Assembly: GCA_014656015.1 (NCBI GenBank)
Contig: BNBP01000016.1
Coordinates: 1-64,000 of the forward strand
Direction: 5' to 3'
Source of the DNA: Streptomyces griseoaurantiacus
GTDB taxonomy: Bacteria; Actinomycetota; Actinomycetes; Streptomycetales; Streptomycetaceae
DNA length: 64,000 bases
Positions 61,801 through 64,000 of the stretch are shown here, piece by piece. The position numbers were made by a program, and so were the translations under genes. Each line of letters begins with the position of its first letter. Positions within the stretch are counted from its first letter, which is position 1. Below the pieces are notes generated by a model. The model saw only the letters and a list, made by a program, of their open reading frames with translations, was not told where the DNA came from and made no database searches.

Positions 61801-62795
61801 CGCAGTTCGGCCGAGGTCATCGGGCCCAGGACGAAGAGCCCGCCGGTGAACACCCCGGCCAGCTCGGGCCGGGCCAGGCAGTGTCCGCTGAAGTCCGCCC
61901 GCAGCCCCAGCACCACCAGGGCCGGCGCCTCGGGGCCGGCGCACAGCGCGGTCAGTTCGCGGAGGTAGGCCCGGCGCTCGGCCTCGTCGCGGCACAGGGT
62001 GAAGAGTTCCTCGAACTGGTCCACCACCAGAACGGAGCGGACGGAGCCGCCGGGGCGGACGCGCTCGGCGGAGTCGTCGTCGGCGCCGGAGCGGACGGGA
62101 GGGCCGGAGCGGAGGGGAGGGCCGGAGCGGAGGGGAGGGCCCGGTTCCCGCTCCTCCGTGCCCAGCAGGGCGCGCAGATGCGCGAGGGGGCGCGCGGTGG
62201 GGGTGCACACCAGGACGCGGGGTGCGGGCGCCTCCGCCGTGCCCTCACGCGCGAGCGCCGGCACCAGACCGGCCCGCAGCAGGGAGGACTTGCCCGCCCC
62301 CGAGGGCGCCACCACCGCGAGCGGGCCCCTGCCCGACTGCCGGGCGAGCCGCTGGACGAGGGCGGCGGTGGCCCGCTCCCGCCCGAAGAACCAGTCGGCG
62401 TCCTCGGGGCCGAAGGCGGCGAGGCCCCGGTAGGGGCATACGCCAGACACCTGTTCGGGGGCCCGCGCCCGCGGCACCCCCGGTACCAGCCGGGACAGCG
62501 CCCCGCCCGCCCGCAGCGCCTCGTCACAGCGTCGGGCGAGATCGGCGGTGGGCGGCTTGCCCCCGTTCTCGATCTTGCTGAGATAGCCCTTGCTGTAGTG
62601 CACGAGCCGCGCCAGCGCCGCGAGCGACAGCCCGCGCTCGCCCCGCGCCCGCCGCAGTGCCGCCCCGAACCCCTCGCCGGGATCCTCCCGCTCGGGCGGC
62701 CCCTCCCCGCCGCCGCCGTCCCCCGCGGCATCCCCCGACACGCCGCCCGCGTCCCCCGCCGGCCCCTCCGGCGACAGGTTCCGTGCCTCGCCCAT
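58839..62795 (-). CDS. HTH - nSTAND NTPase - TM - WD40 (14 repeats) regulator
   Basis: 1318 residues. An XRE-type HTH at about 44-98 (FGAALRRARGERGLSLAALARLVHYSKGYLSKIENG) is followed by CPYRGLAAFGPEDADWFFGRE and an NTPase with Walker A PSGAGKSS (164-171) and Walker B VLVVDQFEEL (about 255-264). A helical region and one TM helix (about 582-602) come next. About 14 WD40 repeats fill 660-1270 (GHTGAVRAVAFSPDGDTLASG type), enough for two seven-bladed propellers. Such proteins are large signal-sensing NTPases whose propellers probably bind the target or signal; downstream genes are unknown. It is divergent from a condensation-domain gene, its possible target. Three 18-bp internal repeats code a PPLRSG linker. 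Confidence 0.9.
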   Translation of the reverse strand: MGEARNLSPEGPAGDAGGVSGDAAGDGGGGEGPPEREDPGEGFGAALRRARGERGLSLAALARLVHYSKGYLSKIENGGKPPTADLARRCDEALRAGGALSRLVPGVPRARAPEQVSGVCPYRGLAAFGPEDADWFFGRERATAALVQRLARQSGRGPLAVVAPSGAGKSSLLRAGLVPALAREGTAEAPAPRVLVCTPTARPLAHLRALLGTEEREPGPPLRSGPPLRSGPPVRSGADDDSAERVRPGGSVRSVLVVDQFEELFTLCRDEAERRAYLRELTALCAGPEAPALVVLGLRADFSGHCLARPELAGVFTGGLFVLGPMTSAELRAAVTRPAERAGLLLEPGLLELLLRDAGAEDGTATVSAGSLPLLSHALLATWDQRSGRTLTVAGYTATGGLHGAVARTAEEVFTGLDRAGREAARRVLLRLVHVREGEAATRRALAPDRLLAGMNERSAATAALDALVRARLVTAGESAVRITHEVLLRAWPRLREWIDADRAGLLLRQQLADAASAWAHAGRDPELLYRGNRLAAAAEWADARGEHDPPGPVEEEFLAACRGAEQGRRLTSLRRARVQRRLLATLAVLLALAVGAGVLAFHQRAAALRERRVAQSQALAVRSLAMAAGRPEASMLMAARAYRTAPTVQARGALLSTQSGAFAGRLSGHTGAVNGVAFSPGGRLLATAGADSTVRLWGGPGLRSPVATLTGYGAPLLSVAFAPDGRTLAAAGGDGTVRLWRLPERRAAGVLYGHAGAVRSVAFSPDGGTLVSGGADGTVRLWDVRARKQRAVLRGHRDAVHAVAFGPEGRRVVSGSADRTVRLWRVRGGRSTVLRGHADAVLGVAFAPDGRSVASGGADRTVRIWDVGGRAAQGEKETGRVGFRGETVLRGHSDDVNAVAYTRDGTAVVSVSGDGTAKVWDTAGHRVTETLSGHTDYVLAVAVGPGNRLATGSFDRSAVLWDPGRGAWTSRPFTELWASAFAPDGRLLAAAGADGTVRLWHRRGHRPAGVLRGHRGAVFTVAFSPDGRLLASAGADRRVRLWDPAGRRPLATLRGHGGSVFGVAFSPDGRVLASASADRTVRLWDVRRHRELGTLAAHQDFVNAVAFSPDGRTLASGSDDLTVRLWDVASRAPLGVLRGHHGAVRSVSFAPGGRRLASSGNDGTVRVWDTSSGHSLATLTGHTGAVRAVAFSPDGDTLASGGIDGTLRLWDAVRHRPGPVLTGRGGAVWGVTFAPGGTQPVSCGTDGTVRRWSLGPAARAAAIRALVGAPAPAGFPGVSRFPSRWATRDPSTADPAAPQSRDAAGRVAAGPSPIRHR
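62086..62139 (-). repeat. Three 18-bp repeats inside the WD40-NTPase gene
   Basis: The + strand unit CCGGAGCGGAGGGGAGGG occurs exactly at 62104-62121 and 62122-62139, and with one change at 62086-62103. In frame it encodes PPLRSG three times in the linker between Walker A and Walker B (about residues 219-236). Confidence 0.8.
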
Positions 62796-62916
62796 GCGCT
62801 CCTCCGCCCCCGATGCGGGCGCTCACGCTAGCGGGGCCGGGCCCGCAACCGCGCGGGTCAATCACTCGTTGGGCTGAGGTGACCACCCTGTGGCGTGAAC
62901 GGAGAGCCCCTTGCGC

Positions 62917-64000
62917 ATGACCGACATCCAGCATTGCGAGATCCGTCCCGGACGGCTCGTGGAGTGGGCGCTGCACCCGGAGACCGTCGAAGCCGCCGCA
63001 GCCCTTCCGGAGGACGCCCGTCCGCCGGCCTACGTCCAGGAGTCGCACGTACGGACGGCGCGTGCGGTGCGCGAGGACGGCCTGTTCGTACCGACCTGGA
63101 CGGGCACCGCCTTCGACCTGCCCGGCCCCGTCGACCTCGACGCGCTGCAGCGGGCACTGCGGGCCTGGACCCAGCGCCACGAGACCCTGCGCAGCGGCTT
63201 CCGCTGGATCGGCGACGAGATGCGGCGGTTCACCCTCGAGGCGGACGCCGTACGCCTGCGCCGCGAGGACACCGGCGACTTCCCCGACGCCGCCGTGCTC
63301 ACCCGGCACCTGGAGAGCCGTTTCGACGCGGCTGCGGACGCGCTCGTCTGGCCCAACTTCCTGTACGCGGCGGTGCTCCGGCCGGACGGCGCGAGCCTCT
63401 ACCTGGCGTTCGACCACAGCAACGTCGACGCGTACTCGATCTACCGCATCCCCGCCGAGATCCACGAGCTGTACGCGGCGGACCGCGCGGGCACCACCGT
63501 CCCGGAGCCGCCCGTCTCCAGCTACGTCGACTTCTGCGCCCTGGAACGCAGCAACGCCGACCGCATCGACGACACCCACGCGATCGTCTCCCGCTGGCGG
63601 GAGTTCGTCGCCCAGTGCGAGGGCCGGCTGCCCAACTTCCCCGTCGACCTCGGCCTCGAACCCGGCGGTCCGCTGCCCGAGCAGCGGCTGATGCGCGACA
63701 TACTCGTCGACGACGCGGACGCGGCCGGTTTCGAGGCGTACTGCCGGCCCTACGGCGGGAGCCTCGTGGGCCTCCTCGCCGCCACCGCCCTCCTCGTCCA
63801 CGAGATCGGCGGGAGTCCGGTGTACCGCACGGTCGTGCCCTTCCACACCCGGGCGAAGTCGCAGTGGCGGGACTCGGTCGGCTGGTACGTGGGCGGCGCG
63901 CCGATCGAGGTGCCGGTCGCGCGGGCACCGGACTTCGACAGCGTGCTGGCGATGGTCCGGGCCGAGCTGCGCAAGAATCGCGCCCTGTCGTGGATGCCAT
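62917..64000 (+). CDS. Freestanding condensation-domain protein, 3' end cut by window edge
   Basis: At least 361 residues from ATG 62917, GGAGAG about 9 nt upstream; the reading frame runs off the right end. The protein is a condensation-superfamily acyltransferase: LDALQRALRAWTQRHETLRSGFRW (C1-like), the active-site region LYLAFDHSNVDAYSIYR, LVGLLAATALLVHEI, VVPFHTRAK and SVGWYVGGAPIEVPV (C-terminal half). The canonical HHxxxDG is DHSNVDA, so the first His and Gly are replaced but the second His and Asp remain. This resembles PapA-like and wax-ester-type standalone enzymes. No peptide-synthetase modules are seen nearby. Confidence 0.9.
   Translation, partial: MTDIQHCEIRPGRLVEWALHPETVEAAAALPEDARPPAYVQESHVRTARAVREDGLFVPTWTGTAFDLPGPVDLDALQRALRAWTQRHETLRSGFRWIGDEMRRFTLEADAVRLRREDTGDFPDAAVLTRHLESRFDAAADALVWPNFLYAAVLRPDGASLYLAFDHSNVDAYSIYRIPAEIHELYAADRAGTTVPEPPVSSYVDFCALERSNADRIDDTHAIVSRWREFVAQCEGRLPNFPVDLGLEPGGPLPEQRLMRDILVDDADAAGFEAYCRPYGGSLVGLLAATALLVHEIGGSPVYRTVVPFHTRAKSQWRDSVGWYVGGAPIEVPVARAPDFDSVLAMVRAELRKNRALSWMP

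Noticed and set aside
58839..62795. Classification of the NTPase-WD40 protein as an antiphage defence gene
   Set aside because: It carries an HTH and TM segment but no effector nuclease or other toxic domain, and no other defence gene is in the window.

Overview
The window is very GC-rich actinobacterial DNA and reads as a Streptomyces chromosome. The evidence is the codon use (almost every third base is G or C), GTG starts with GGAGG-type ribosome binding sites, long perfect hairpin terminators without U-tracts, and the families present: giant LuxR regulators, MoxR/DUF58/DUF4129, SHOCT and LapA membrane proteins, an HTH-NTPase-WD40 protein, and a GAPDH with a long N-terminal extension. No rRNA, tRNA, CRISPR array, phage or intact insertion sequence was seen. 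The content (many regulators, oxidoreductases and stress proteins, several gene remnants, little core housekeeping) suggests an accessory, arm-like region rather than the chromosome core.

Layout. 1-2.4 kb: the end of a universal stress protein, a zinc alcohol dehydrogenase, then debris of a CBS-domain gene and a second universal stress gene. 2.4-5.1 kb: a large LuxR regulator. 5.2-9.5 kb: small envelope proteins, then a translationally coupled YraQ-type permease and TIGR03943 partner with a His-rich loop. 9.6-13.1 kb: a reductase, a small membrane protein, and a frameshifted AraC-type regulator facing an O-methyltransferase. 13.2-18.8 kb: a secreted protein and a tightly coupled DUF4129 / unknown / MoxR / DUF58 / membrane-protein operon. 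19-25.5 kb: a ThDP enzyme, a MOSC-reductase-ferredoxin fusion with WrbA, an SDR lacking its catalytic Tyr/Lys, a GPP34 protein and a glyoxalase-fold protein.

25.7-44.7 kb is dominated by regulator/target pairs, mostly divergent, with visible repeat-type operators between them: HxlR/MBL hydrolase, TetR/SDR, TetR/Dabb protein, LacI/phytanoyl-CoA dioxygenase, TetR/esterase and DeoR/MFS, followed by a co-oriented MarR/MFS pair. A DJ-1 protein, a cytochrome P450, a DUF1275 protein and a cofactor-free haloperoxidase lie among them. This stretch looks like a collection of small, independently controlled detoxification or catabolic modules.

44.8-53.4 kb is a carbohydrate block: D-lactate-type dehydrogenase, GH65 glycosidase/phosphorylase, GAPDH, an orphan molybdo-flavoprotein-type FAD subunit and phosphoglucomutase. 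53.4-58.7 kb holds envelope and secreted proteins (PRC-barrel, discoidin-like, SH3-like, NlpC/P60). The window ends with a 1318-residue HTH-NTPase-TM-WD40 protein (14 repeats) transcribed divergently from a freestanding condensation-domain enzyme that runs off the right edge. I found no convincing new defence or mobile system. The best candidates for new biology are that last pair, the MOSC fusion/WrbA pair, and the metal-transport-like permease pair.
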